Origin: Brachyhypopomus gauderio
Lineage: Eukaryota > Chordata > Actinopteri > Gymnotiformes > Hypopomidae
Reading direction: 5' to 3'
Assembly (NCBI RefSeq): GCF_052324685.1
Contig: NC_135225.1
Location: 2,802,950-2,866,949, forward strand
Length of the DNA: 64,000 nt
Under the pieces are notes generated by a model that worked only from the letters and a program-made list of their open reading frames with translations, ran no database searches and was not told the DNA's origin. Positions 33,751 through 49,890 of this stretch are shown here, piece by piece. Position numbers and translations under genes: made by a program. The stretch's first letter is position 1, and every line of letters begins with the position of its first letter.

Positions 33751-36130
33751 AAATAACCTTTAGTAGTTGTTAAGTGTTTTATTTCTGCCAAAAGAAATAG
33801 TAGTTTGTATAAAGTTCTGTACAGATGCTCCACCCTACAGCCGCTTCAAGATGCAGTCAGAGCTGAGTGCTTTCGACCATCAGGGAAACAATAAATATCC
33901 CAATGTCGATCAAAATATTCTTGCTCTCTGCTGAACAGTCCTGCCCCCCCAAAAAATCTCCGCATTAGTTCATTGTATAAATCATTACATTCTAAAGTGA
34001 TGAACCTACTATAAAGCATATTTTTATATGTGATGATTTAGGTCTCTGATGAATCATGACTTTCACTGATGAAGAGGAGTGTGTGAAACTTTAGACAAAC
34101 CAATGATCAACCACTTCTCCTAGTATGACAGTCTTATTTTCTGTATTACAAAGACATGGTCTGTCAATATAGCAAATAACTACAAACCGTAAAAGCCTGA
34201 AGATGAATCCAGTCCAATGTCATCCAATCAATTTCCTTCATACAGTTATTTGCAAGTTTGCACTATTGAAATTAGTTTTCTGAGTTGCTTTGGTGCATTT
34301 TGCAGATCAGAATTTAATTTTTGAAAATGCCTTCACCAACCTCATCCAGTCACGTGTGTGTGCATCATGAAAGCTATCTGTCACTCATTACGGACAAATA
34401 CCAAATGCTTGGCATAATCAAGCACATGTTTGTACAGCGGTCTCCTGTTTCCTACGTTATCAATTACTTTTGTGATGTCAAAGTATATTAAACTTGTCCT
34501 GTCGATTAACCCTGCAAATTATATCAGCATTAGATCATTGCATAAGTCATTACATAAAAGCACTGAAAAAGTTGTCATAACCTATAAAGCATATTTTACA
34601 CATCTGTATTAGACTTTTTGGTAAATCTGCACTTATGATTGGTTGAATCATGACTTTCACTGATGAAGGGGACATGTTTGAAGCTTTAGATCAACCAATG
34701 GTCTCCCAGTTCTCTAAAACAACTCAGAGGTGCATCTTACAGTATGAACCTTCAACTGACCAGCACATATGACATTGCTGACTGCCATGGATGTGTGTGA
34801 GGACATCACGGCAGAAGCCTGCAAACGCTGGATAAGACATTCTAGAAGATTATTTCTACACTACATTGCAAAAGACGATCCATTGTGCCGGAACACGTTC
34901 ACAGGATCGTCAGGAGGTGTGGAGCCATTGCACTGTGATTTTACATACAGTGGCACCTGTGTAGGTTCTACCTGTTTCCTGTGTTATCAGTACAGTCTCT
35001 TGCAATCTCTCACTTAAAGTAATGTGTAAGTGTACTGCAGAAATGTGCGGCCTTGTGCATTTTCAATCATTGCCCTCAAAACCTTAGCAATCAAATGTTT
35101 ACTGAGTACACTGATATAGGAAAACATGGCAGTCATATTTGTGCAGAATACACATACTTGTCATTTTGATGACACTGATACATTCATTGATATAAATAAT
35201 TATGGGACATGAACAAGGGATTTTGAGCAAGCTACAGGTCTTTACTAGTTACACACTGTGGTGTCATTTATACAATTGTTTTTTTAAAGAATTGCACTTA
35301 TTATTATGAAAATGTTCATGATGATTTGACAAATGCACTAAAGCTACTGAGATCAACTAATCATTGCTAGACACTTGTCTGGTAAGTATATTTATATTAA
35401 GTTAAAGGAATTGTCCAATATTAAAAACAAAATTTTATTTAGTATTGAGACTGATATAAAATGGTTACAACATAAATGCTTTGGAGTTGCAGATGCTAAA
35501 TAATGTATCTCAGATAAACGTCCATTGGGTAACCTTTTTTTTTTTCATTCTTACATACATTTTTTTTCATTTTATACCAAAGCACTGGACAGGAAGCATG
35601 CTAAATTACTGTGATTAGTGTGATATTAATTGAGGTTTTATTTTATTCTGCAGTATTGCTTAAATTACTGTCCACCTACTGTGAGGCTAAGCAAGTTCTA
35701 ATAGCTTCCAAACTCTTGTGTTCTGTTCACTTCAGTTCAAGAAGAATAAGTATAAGAAACTACACTTGTTCATAATTCCTGGCACCAGCCACACGTCCCG
35801 CAGCTGCCTGTGTTCTTTGTGTAAATTTAGTTTACTATAAATAACCCCCAGACATATTAGACACACAGCTAGCAGTTAGCACACAGCTAACAGTTAGCCA
35901 GTGAACAGACAAGACTCCTGCTTGTTTAACTTCAATTTTACACCAGATCTACTCAACTGGATTTATTAAGGTATTCAAATCTGTTAAATATTTTCTTTAG
36001 ACTGTATAATAAATATAATGGCATGAGTGACATAAGACAAAATTCTACATTGATCTTCTAATCTAATCTAATCTAATCTTGAGTGTATTTCATCAAGTTC
36101 TTACCATTTTACTTTCATGTTGCTTTTTAG
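33751..36130. other. Intergenic stretch between alms1 and yipf7 with a diverged duplicated repeat
   Basis: Segments near 33960-34125 and 34520-34720 share blocks such as GAATCATGACTTTCACTGAT, CATTACAT and TATAAAGCATATTTT in the same order and orientation, so a repeat is present twice about 580 bases apart. At 34797-34870 the plus strand reads AEACKRWIRHSRRLF. This resembles a transposase C-terminal piece I have seen in fish repeats; it is weak. Four to five ATCTA/TAATC repeats lie at 36058-36080. No host gene was recognised. Confidence 0.45.
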
Positions 36131-36131
36131 A

Positions 36132-38420
<2,289 letters not shown>

Positions 38421-38473
38421 CCATCCACTATGGAGGAAGTGCAACATGAGGCTGGACCACTGTTCACCTCTGT

Positions 38474-38555
38474 TCAAATCAAATCAAATCAAATATATTT
38501 GTATAGCGCTTTTCACAACACGTTGTCACAAAGTGCTTTACAGGATTTACAAGGT
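38474..38555. mobile_element. Fish short interspersed repeat (AAATC-rich head, 'tatagcgcttttcacaac' core)
   Basis: Four AAATC units followed by ATATTTGTATAGCGCTTTTC and CAAAGTGCTTTACAGGATTT. This is a dispersed fish repeat known to me by its sequence, lying in the yipf7 3' UTR. Exact family not named. Confidence 0.5.
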
Positions 38556-40604
38556 TAACAATCACCTCTGTTCACCACTGTTCACCACTGTTCAGTGGTT
38601 CAGTGCAGTTTTTACTGCAAGTCCACCTTGGAGAAAAACGACATTACTGCTGACATCTCATATGATTGAAGAACATTTCGAAATGGACATCATGGAACTA
38701 CTGAATGAAATTGATTCAGAAATTAGCTTCAAATGACAGTATTGCTTCCACCACCTAGTACACTAATGTTAACCCTGCTATGCTTACAACAGGACGTGCA
38801 AAGATACCACTTACGAGCTATGTGTTTTAGCTATAGGAAAACATCTCCAATGTGCTTGAATGTGGTAACAGCACAGCTAAAAATATATTTCAGTCTTGTT
38901 AGACATATAGACTACTTAAATAATGTATTTGAATCAGATGTTTAGACTAAGGTTTGCTTTAATATTAATACACTTTGCATCTCAGTATGGAAACCAAAGG
39001 TTTAATAATGTCTAGCATTCAACTCAATGCTACTGTGTGTATTCCTATCTGCTGTGCTGATTATTGCCTGTTGTGTGTTTATAACTTGTAATCATTTCAC
39101 ATTTTTACCACTGTAATCTTGTTATGAACTTTCTTCAGAAAGTAATGATATGACTATATAATGGATATATTACTGTTTGTGCATTTCTGTTCTGATTGCA
39201 CACTGGGGAGGTTTTGGCAAGTATCAGTTTGAGTTGATTTACTTTGAACAAAATTTGTTGAATGAACAAACATTTTGTTAGAACCTCATATATTCATACT
39301 TGCTTTATGGTATGTGCATGGTATTGGCACAGTAAAAATGTCTCACAATAAAAATAATTCTCAAGAATATTTGAAAACACCTTACACCTTCGTTTCTAAT
39401 GCAAACTAGTGTCTGAATTCTGTCTGCTGTTTCTCTTATGGGTAACTTATATAGTGTTCTATATAAACCTATGTCTATGTGGTTATTAGCAAACTTTTAG
39501 ACAAAGCTGAAGAAACATCTACAGGATAATTAATGCAAAAAGGATGCACCTCACCACAATAACAATTTTCAGAACTCTCTAAAAATGTGTCTCTTCATCA
39601 TTGAGCTGATAAGTTTAGATTTATTGATTGATTGATAGGTAGATTGATAGGTAAACTATATCTATTCAACATCAAATCCTCAGCACAATAATGTGTGCAA
39701 CATTATTGTGAATCCACTGTTCTTGTATCTCTTATTCTGTATTTTACCATGGACACAATGAACCATGAACATTCTGTATTTTACCATTCTGTGTCTTACC
39801 ATGGGCCCACTGGACATGGTCACAATGGACCCTTTGACTGTAATTCAGGGTCGAATACCTCTGTGTGACCTTTCACCTTACTTCATGGTTGAATACCTCT
39901 GTGTAGGTGTGTATATATATCGTATCCCTTTTACCTCTCCCTCTCTTTTTCCTACTTTATCTCTACCCCGCTCTCCCTCTCTGGTGATAAACACTGAATA
40001 ATGCAGATGAAAACGAGCTGTTTGACCTAGTGATCTTATTCATTATTTAACTTCCACAGCTGGAGAATGTGAACACCAGTACACTTTTACATGACTCCTT
40101 GTGGATTTGTTACAAACACAAAAACAAATTTGATAAACAATAGATTTTGATTATTATCTTGTTTTTGAGATGTTGCAGACACATTGTCATAAAAAAACTG
40201 CACTTAGTATATCTTATGTCCATAAAAAGTAACAAAACATTCTATTAAAGAACATGGAAATTGAACAAAAACACATATCATAGATACAACATTAAAAAAC
40301 TGGACAGTTGACAGTTGCTTTCGAACATTGTAGTCATTCTTGTTATTTAATCAAAACACTGTGATGCAAAAGAAATATCGATAGAGCATATTTACAATTT
40401 AAATCTATAAACAAATATTCAGCATGCAATTTAAATAGAATTTAAATACAATACTCAGCTGAAGTGAATATTGATGATTGTAGAGCTGTTGGGTGCACAA
40501 TGTAATCCAAAAAAAACAACTGAACGTTTTAGAGATTAGAAACAACACTAAACACTTGTGTATAGGCTGTGAAATGAACATCCATGCGTCCTTGTTCATG
40601 GTAA
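38556..40604. other. yipf7 3' UTR and gene-free stretch
   Basis: AT-rich. It includes the AATAAA at 39347-39352 and an imperfect repeat near 39740-39900 (CTGTATTTTACCAT..., GTCTTACCATGG...). I looked here on the minus strand for grxcr1 exons 2-4 and saw none. Confidence 0.5.
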
Positions 40605-40606
40605 CT

Positions 40607-40953
40607 GTCCAAATGAATCCTTCAGATGACCAAATGAATCCTTCAGGTGACCAAATGAATCTTTCAGATGACCAAATGAATCCTTCAGGTGACCAAATGA
40701 ATCCTTCAGATGACCAAATGAATCCTTCTGATGACCAAATGAATCCTTCAGGTGACCAAATGAATCCTTCAGATGACCAAATGAATCCTTCAGGTGACCA
40801 AATGAATCCTTCAGATGACCAAATGAATCCTTCAGGTGACCAAATGAATCCTTCAGATGACCAAATGAATCCTTCAGATGACCAAATGAATCCTTCAGGT
40901 GACCAAATGAATCCTTCAGATGACCAAATGAATCCTTCAGGTGACCAAATGAA
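40607..40953. repeat. 21-bp minisatellite encoding MNPSDDQ / MNPSGDQ if translated
   Basis: About 16 units of 21 bases (CCAAATGAATCCTTCAGATGA and its GGTGA variant) lie between yipf7 and grxcr1. A-type and G-type units alternate in most of the array, suggesting a 42-bp higher-order unit. The unit is a multiple of three and stop-free, so both strands show open frames. I see no flanking gene structure, so I read it as non-coding. Confidence 0.85.
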
Positions 40954-41162
40954 TATTTGGCCTTGGCTTACACTGAGGTCACTTACACACATGTCCTCAT
41001 ATGACCCTATGTCCTATGATCCAAAGTTTCCTTTGCTGAGAGAAGGTCGTGGTCTCTTTTGTCTGTTTCCATACAGAGAACCCTTAGGAAAAAGAGAAAA
41101 TATACATTATTTGTAAAATAACAGTGTCAATACAAGAGTATGATGCAATTTAATGACCACAC

Positions 41163-41440
41163 ACTGGGGCAGTCATGGCCTGGTGGTAGGGAACTGGTCT
41201 TGTGACCGGAGGGTCGTGGGTTCGATTCCCAGACCTGAGGCCATGACTGAAGTGCCCTTGAGCAAGGCACCTAACCCCAACTGCTCCCTGGGCGCCGGGC
41301 TAGGGCTGCCCACCGCTCTGGGCACGTGTGATCCACAGCCCCCTAGTAATCACTAGTGTGTGTGTGTGTGTTCTAACTGCACAGATGGGTTAAAAGTGGA
41401 GGACAAATTTCGATTGCGGTGTAAAATCACAATTGACAAA
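41163..41440 (+). mobile_element. tRNA-derived SINE of a fish (V-SINE/HE1-like) type
   Basis: The head has RNA polymerase III promoter boxes: A box TGGCCTGGTGG (41176-41186) and B box GGTTCGATTCC (41219-41229). A core follows with CCCTTGAGCAAGGCACCTAA and CTGCTCCCTGGGCGC, then a tail around GGACAAATTTCGATTG. A short GT run lies inside (41355-41371). The copy looks fairly well preserved. Confidence 0.8.
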
Positions 41441-41695
41441 ATATGGCACATTTTATTTTGTTTTTACATTTGCTTGGATAAGTCAGCGAGGTTCAGACCA
41501 CACAACAGTTGCAGGCTCGATATTTCAGCACAGATCACGATTAACCTCTAGTGTAACATCCACACTCAAGCCACTAGCATGTTGATGTAGTTGATAGATA
41601 CAGGGTGGCTGACTGGTACCTGGAGACAGATGGTCTATTCAAGTTAATTGGATGGTGAGTGTACAAGTTCTATTTATTGTCACAAGTTCTACTTC

Positions 41696-42360
41696 CGCTG
41701 TGTTGTACTCACCCCGTACAGGACAGACAGGTTGTTGAACAGCACCTGTCCCGCGTGTTTTACTCACCCCGTACAGGACAGACAGGTTGTTGAACAGCAC
41801 CTGTCCCGCGTGTTTTACTCACCCCGTACAGGACAGACAGGTCGTTAAAGACCACCTGTCCCGCGTGTTGTACTCACCCCGTACAGGACAGACAGGTTGT
41901 TGAACAGCACCTGTCCCGCGTGTTTTACTCACCCCGTACAAGACAGACAGGTCGTTGAAGAGCACCTGTCCCGCGTGTTGTACTCACCCCGTACAGGACA
42001 GACAGGTCGTTGAAGAGCACCTGTCCCGCGTGTTTTACTCACCCCGTACAGGACAGACAGGTCGTTGAAGAGCACCTGTCCCGCGTGTTGTACTCACCCC
42101 GTACAGGACAGACAGGTCGTTGAAGACCACCTGTCCCGCGTGTTTTACTCACCCCGTACAGGACAGACAGGTCGTTGAACAGCACCTGTCCCGCGTGTTT
42201 TACACACCCCGTACAGGACAGACAGGTCGTTGAACAGCACCTGTCCCGCGTGTTTTACACACCCCGTACAGGACAGACAGGTCGATGAAGAGCACCTGTC
42301 TCGCGTGTTTTACTCACCCCGTACAGGACACACAGGTCATTGAAGAGCACCTGTCCCGCG
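41696..42360 (-). repeat. Twelve 55-bp tandem copies of the grxcr1 exon 1/intron 1 junction
   Basis: The unit spans the last 42 bases of grxcr1 exon 1 (from GCGGGACAG through CTGTACGGG on the minus strand) plus the first 13 bases of the intron (GTGAGTAAAACAC). Copies follow each other every 55 bases from 42360 down to about 41700. The copy next to the unique exon sequence (42306-42360) is the genuine junction. Ten of the twelve keep GTGAGT as donor; two (near 42206 and 42261) have GTGTGT. The unit is 1 mod 3, so using a farther donor shifts frame unless three units are added. Confidence 0.93.
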
Positions 42361-42719
42361 CTCACTTTGTCCTTCACGCCGCGCACACTGCCGTTCTTAC
42401 TGAAAATGTTCACACGTTTGCTGCTGAACACCTGCTCCTTCGTGCTCGCGTACACCAGCAGGTCATCTGGGTCGCCTGCACACTCATCCGATGTGGGTCC
42501 TACGAGTCCACTCAGGTGGCTGTTGGCCTCACTAACGACCGGCGAGACGGCGCGTTCGGGCTCGGAGCTGCTGGTGGTGTCGGAACCCGCCGAGTCGTCC
42601 GACCCGTCCTCCCTGAACACCTCTCTCAGAACACGGCCGCTGGTCGCAGATGCCACGCGGAACCGGACTCTCCTCTCCGTCCGGTCCCCCTCGCGTCTCA
42701 GTGTCTCTCCCGCCATCAT
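42312..42719 (-). pseudogene. grxcr1: GRXCR1 exon 1 without visible downstream exons
   Basis: GRXCR1 is a glutaredoxin-domain, Cys-rich protein of hair-cell stereocilia. This exon starts MMAGETLRREGDRTERRVRF and continues with RVASATSGRVLREV, an acidic Ser-rich linker, DLLVYAS, SKRVNIFSKNGSVRGVKDKV and SAGQVLFNDL. These match the N-terminal, pre-glutaredoxin part of GRXCR1. It ends at a GTGAGT donor within the 55-bp array. On the minus strand downstream (toward lower coordinates) I find no glutaredoxin or Cys-rich exons before yipf7. Either the rest of the gene lies far away beyond other genes, or this is a remnant exon. The reading frame itself is undamaged, so a working gene with unusually distant exons cannot be excluded. 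Confidence 0.7.
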
Positions 42720-45080
<2,361 letters not shown>

Positions 45081-45279
45081 ATCTTACGCTTGTGATTTTT
45101 AATATGATTCCTCACATCACATTTCACACATTGCCAAGTGAACTAGAACTGGTGATTTAGGTCTAAGTTAATCTAAGTTCATTGTTCCTCTTCATATAGT
45201 GGTCATTTAAACATTTAAATAATTTTATGCATTGTCTGACTATTGATTTTTAATTTTTTGAGAACAAATGGATGCATTT

Positions 45280-45285
45280 AATAAA
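45280..45285 (+). other. Polyadenylation signal of pomk
   Basis: AATAAA 200 bases past the pomk stop codon. Confidence 0.65.
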
Positions 45286-46324
45286 GATTTAAACCATTAC
45301 TTCTGGTCTGCAACATCTTGCTCTTTTATTCTATGAAAACAACTATATAATACATTTTAAATAGCAGTAGACTTTTGACAGTCTAGTTCATTGTTTTCCA
45401 CCTAAGTCAGTCCACATTTTGCTCTTCTTGCTTCCAGCCCGACTGAACTAAGCCCAAGTTTTCTTGGCAGTACAAACGGAGACTGTCTGTTATTTTTGAT
45501 ACTATTCCTTGTGATTTTCTCTTAACCATTTAATTTTTTCATTATTTCAGGAAAAACACCTTCTGACTCCACTACCTTTGAGTAATGACCCATTACTTTG
45601 GTGAGGTCATAAAAATAAATTACTGATTGAAAACAATTTAGATCACATACAACCACTTGCAAGCAGTCACCCACCAGTTTGAGGAAACATTAAGATACAT
45701 TTTCTTGAAAATGCAGAGCATTCTGTTCATCGGTTAACATTGATCTAACTGAAAGGAAATTATATTATTAATTATATTGTTCCAGGCTTTGCCAGTAGCT
45801 TCACAGAGGCATTGTTATAATACATTAATATCAATATTACTTTATGTTGTATATTATAGAGCACAGTCAAAAGTACAAGCTAGCTAAGTTACCATGGCAA
45901 TTCTAATCTGAGAGGTTTAATCTTTTGAGTGGTTCATAAATCCCCAAGTTTTGCTGCACATACAGCAGTGAAAACGCACTTTTGCACCAACGTGTTCGGG
46001 GAATTTGCAGCTTTGTACGTTTTCAAAGGGGCTTGTGCGCGCGCGCCGGTACCGTTCACGTTGCACCTTTAACGATCCGGAGCTGCAGACGGAACCGGAA
46101 ACACGCAGTTTGTTGCACACACACACATTCGCACTGGTGTGTTTGCACTACGGGGTTTGTGCACCGTCTGGAGCTCCAGCTTGGCTGTTTGTCCCGCGGC
46201 GGGTGCAGGTCCGACGCTCCCCGCACTGCTGCAGGAGGGTGGACGGTTCGGTGGACGTGCTGCACGCCTCCGGTCGGTTCCGTCTCCTTTTGTTCAAAAC
46301 GGAGCCGCCAGCTGCAACGCCACA
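45286..46324. other. Intergenic region and dcaf10 promoter/5' UTR
   Basis: AT-rich until about 45960, then rising sharply in G+C (46030-46324) with many CpG dinucleotides and a GCGCGCGCGCC stretch at 46036-46046. This fits a CpG-island promoter for dcaf10. Confidence 0.5.
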
Positions 46325-49300
46325 ATGAGCTCGGGACAACCGGGCGACAACAACCACCCGGAGGGACCTGGAGCCCGGGGCGTCCGGGAGCTGGAGGAGG
46401 TGATCCAGGAGGAGGAGGAAGAGGAGGAGGTTCGCTCCAGCCCGTCCTCCCCGGAGATCCGGCGGCCGGACCCGCAAACCAAAGGAGGCTCGAGGCCCGA
46501 ATCAGCGGGAGACGGAGCGTCCGGCTCCGGTTTCAGGGGACCGAGTGTATGCGACTCCCTCTTCTCGTGGCTACGGAACCGGACCGTGCGCAGAGGTCCG
46601 TTCGTAGACCCAGCTCGGGATAACTTTCGCACCATGACTCGCCTGTATTCGTCCATGAGCCCCGCCGCAGACTCGGTGAACCTCAGCACGCAGACCCACG
46701 GCGCCGTGTTTAACCTGGAGTACTCCCCGGACGGGTAAGGGTCCGGACGGGTAAGCGGTGCACACACACACACACCTGCCGCTTTCCTGCAGCCCAACGA
46801 GTTCGTGTCTTGCAGGTCGGTGCTGACCGTGGCCTGTGAGCAGACAGAAGTGCTGCTGTTTGATCCCGTTTCATCCAGACACATCAAGACGTTAGTGGAG
46901 GCGCATGAGGACTGTGTGAACAACATCAGGTGATCCACACCAACACGGGTCTTTGGTACTGCACAACACACCTGAGGGGAAGTGTTCACCTGGCATGTTC
47001 ACGAGTGTGAGGTGCTGTCGTGCATAAACAGGTTAGCTCTGAAAACACACTTACTCGAGAATTGTGTCAGCGTCAGATACAAAAGTTGTGATGGACATAA
47101 ACACACAAAACATGTTGAATCTTGTAAAACCAGTATATGGCAGAGGGACCTACATGAAAGCCTTATGTTACGGTGAACGGTGTTAGTAACTGAAATACAG
47201 CGGTTACAATTTTGTTTGCAGCTTTCAGTTTCCACTAAAGAAATATGCCACTGCACTATGGAACAGGAAAGAGAAGGATCGTTGGTTTTTTGAAATCAGA
47301 TACACACGACCGTGTCACCTTTCAGGACTTTGATGAATGCTAGACTCTTTGGTGACTTGTGCGAAGCCTCATGAACTAACACTGACTGTGCTGCTAGGTT
47401 TCTAGATAACCGGTTGTTTGCCACCTGCTCCGACGACACCACCATTGCACTGTGGGACTTGAGGAAGCTGAACTCTAAGGTGTGCTCGCTGCACGGACAC
47501 GCTAGCTGGGTGAAAAATATTGAATATGACACACACACTCGCCTGCTGGTTACGTCTGGATTCGATGGAAACGTCATCACCTGGGACACCAACAGGTCTG
47601 CTAAATGTGGTGTTGTGATCTCATGCGCACTTGTATGCCGTTTGTGTGCTGGGCTCTAACTGGTGTGTGTGGGTGTGTGTGTGTATGTGGGGTGTGTGTG
47701 TGTCTGTGTGTGTGTGGGGTGTTTGTGTGTGGTGTGTTTGTGTGTGTGTGTGTGCGTGTGTGTGTAGGTTCACAGAAGACGGGTGTCCCCATAAGAAGTT
47801 CTTTCACACGCGGTATTTGATGCGAATGCGACTCACTCCAGACTGCAGTAAGATGTTGATCTCCACCTCCTCCGGCTACCTGCTCATCCTGCACGACCTT
47901 GACCTCACACAGAGCCTAGAGGTCGGCAGCTACCGCATCTTGCGGGCCAGACGTCCCCCACTCAGCACAGGTACACGTAATAAGCAAAGTACACACAGTA
48001 AACAATTCACCTGGGCTGTTTTGGCAAAGGAAAGTGAGACGTGTAGGCAGGTCCGGCGCCAGAACATATACAGTGAGGGGGTGTCAGAAAATTTCGGGGT
48101 GGCGAATGTAAGTTGTTGAGCGGGGGGGGGCGACGAATGTAAGTTGTTGAGCGGGGGGTGGCGTGTAACGATTGTTGAGCGGCCGAGAGGGTGGCATGTT
48201 GCGATTGCTGTAAAATAAATGGGTCTTATTATTTACATTGAGGGGGCGGGACACCTCGCCTGAGGGGGCGACGCCCCCATTCGCCCCCCCGTGGCGCCGG
48301 CCCTGCGTGTACGTGAGACGCGAGGGCTTCTGTGCACTGATCAGTCATGGTGATGTATGAAGCAGTAATGTTCAGGGCACCACCTACATGCGTAGCATGT
48401 GTCCTATAATAACTAAGAATATGTAAAGTAGTATATATGAATACATGTTTATATTATTTTTCCATTCTACTTTTTGGGTACCCTTTCTCTGAATGTTAAA
48501 GATGACCTGACCGCTAAGTACTGGTATCAAGGAATACAAAAATCACTGTGTTTAGTAGTCTAAATACATCTAAGAGAGATACTTAGAATCTGCAAGACTA
48601 GTTTGATGAAGTATACTGGCATTTGTCTGTGTGTCTCTGTGTGTGTGCATGTTTTATTACAGATAAATATTTGTCAGTGTGGGCATACCAAACTGATTGT
48701 ACTGTAGTGATTGTGCTCTTTGGTAATTGTATTTGGTAATAATACTAATAAAGTTTTTTTAGTTAAATGAAATACTCTGGTTTTCCCCAGAAGGTTCATC
48801 AACAGGAAGCAGGACAGCAGGCTCTCGCCATGGCAACGATAGCAAAGCCCACCCACACAGAGAGGGTGAGTTACAGTTTCATTAATGTTCATGCGCTGAT
48901 GCATTTGACGGGTTTTAGTCATTTCATATGCACTGTAGTCATGGTTATATTTTGGTTGTATTGAGTTTTACTTTTTAAAGCTGCAAACTCTGTGTTTGTC
49001 AAGGTTTGTCTCCCAGGAACAGCCTGGAGGTTCTGACCCCCGAGATCCCAGGTGAGCGGGACCGGGGCAACTGCATCACGTCTCTACAACTGCACCCCAA
49101 AGGCTGGGCTACACTCCTGCGCTGCTCCAGCAACATGGACGACCAGGAGGTCAGCCCAGGCCCGTTTGGACCGGTCCCGAGCCGGGACAAAGCACACACA
49201 CACCCCTGTGGAACAAAACGTTCCCCCGTTATAATCTGTTGAACGGCGCACCTGCTCTCTCCGCAGTGGACGTGCGTGTACGAGTTCCAGGAGGGAGCCC

Positions 49301-49638
49301 CGCCCCGGCCACCCGTCTCACCGCGCTGCTCGCTACGTCTCACGCACTACATCGAGGAGGCCAACGTGGGCCGTGGCTACATCAAGGAGCTGTGCTTCAG
49401 CCCCGACGGCCGGCTCATCTGCTCGCCGTACGGCTACGGCGTGCGTCTGCTGGCCTTCGACGAGCGCTGCGGCGAGCTGGCGGACTGCGTGCCGGCACGC
49501 ACGGCGCTGCTGCGTGAGGTGCGATCCGTCTTCTCCCACAGCGACGTGGTGCTCACCTCCAAGTTCTCCCCCACCCACTGCCAGCTGGCCTCGGGGTGTC
49601 TCAGCGGACGTGTAGCACTCTACCAGCCACACTTTTAG
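46325..49638 (+). CDS. dcaf10: DCAF10 (WDR32), WD40 substrate receptor for CUL4-DDB1, 7 exons
   Basis: DCAF10 is a WD-repeat protein that docks on DDB1 in CUL4 ubiquitin ligases. Exons are 46325-46734, 46816-46929, 47398-47595, 47768-47970, 48791-48865, 49004-49149 and 49267-49638, giving about 505 residues. The N-terminal 80 residues are acidic and disordered (EEVIQEEEEEEEV). Then come SLFSWLRNRT and the first WD repeat (THGAVFNLEYSPDG). The WD repeats include RLFATCSDDTTIALWDLRKL, HGHASWVKNIEYD and LLVTSGFDGNVITWD. The C-terminal part has GYIKELCFSPDGRLICSPYG, VFSHSDVVLTSKFSPTHCQL and ASGCLSGRVALYQPHF. The last exon is notably G+C-rich. Intron 4 contains a hAT-type MITE, and a GT microsatellite runs into the exon 4 acceptor. 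A possible poly(A) signal lies at 51096-51101. Confidence 0.94.
47663..47767. repeat. (GT)n tract ending at the dcaf10 exon 4 acceptor
   Basis: About 100 bases of imperfect GT repeat run directly into the AG (47766-47767) that precedes exon 4, leaving almost no ordinary polypyrimidine tract. Confidence 0.85.
48048..48305. mobile_element. hAT-type MITE with 8-bp target duplication in dcaf10 intron 4
   Basis: The 258-bp element begins CAGGTCCGGCGCCA and its other end, read inversely, begins CAGGGCCGGCGCCA. It is flanked by CGTGTAGG (48040-48047) and CGTGTACG (48306-48313), a 7 of 8 target-site match as expected for hAT elements. The interior has a twice-repeated CGAATGTAAGTTGTTGAGCG block. No coding capacity. 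Confidence 0.85.
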
Positions 49639-49642
49639 CACT

Positions 49643-49890
49643 CTCACGTGACCCCCACACACGGAACCAGACTCACGTGACCGTCTCACACGTGACACCC
49701 CACACGTGACCCCCACACGCAACCAGACTCACGTGACCGCCCCACACGTGTGACACCACTCACACGAGCCCACGTGCAACCCCCACACGTGTGACACCAC
49801 TCACGTGACCCCACACGTGCAACCCCCACACACGTGACCCCCCCACATTCACACACACACATGACCCCACATGCGTCCCCAAACACACAC
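49643..49890. repeat. Degenerate tandem repeat dense in CACGTG E-boxes, just after dcaf10
   Basis: Starting five bases after the dcaf10 stop codon, imperfect units of about 17-20 bases (tcacgtgacccccacac type) contain eleven CACGTG hexamers by my count within about 195 bases. CA-rich sequence follows. It lies in the dcaf10 3' UTR. Confidence 0.8.

Noticed and set aside
34769-35017. 82-codon plus-strand frame as a host gene
   Set aside because: Only a short piece resembles a transposase C-terminus and the surroundings are repeat-derived; no start context or exons.
40405-41116. Repeat proteins MNPSDDQ (plus) and EGFIWSS (minus)
   Set aside because: Both strands of one 21-bp minisatellite are open because the unit is a multiple of three; no splice sites or family match.
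41163-41240. A functional tRNA gene
   Set aside because: A and B boxes are present, but the sequence continues into a SINE core and tail and does not fold as an obvious cloverleaf with an acceptor stem.
41696-42360. CRISPR-like array (regular 55-bp repeat)
   Set aside because: There are no unique spacers, the unit is a contiguous tandem copy of an exon-intron junction, and the genome is eukaryotic.
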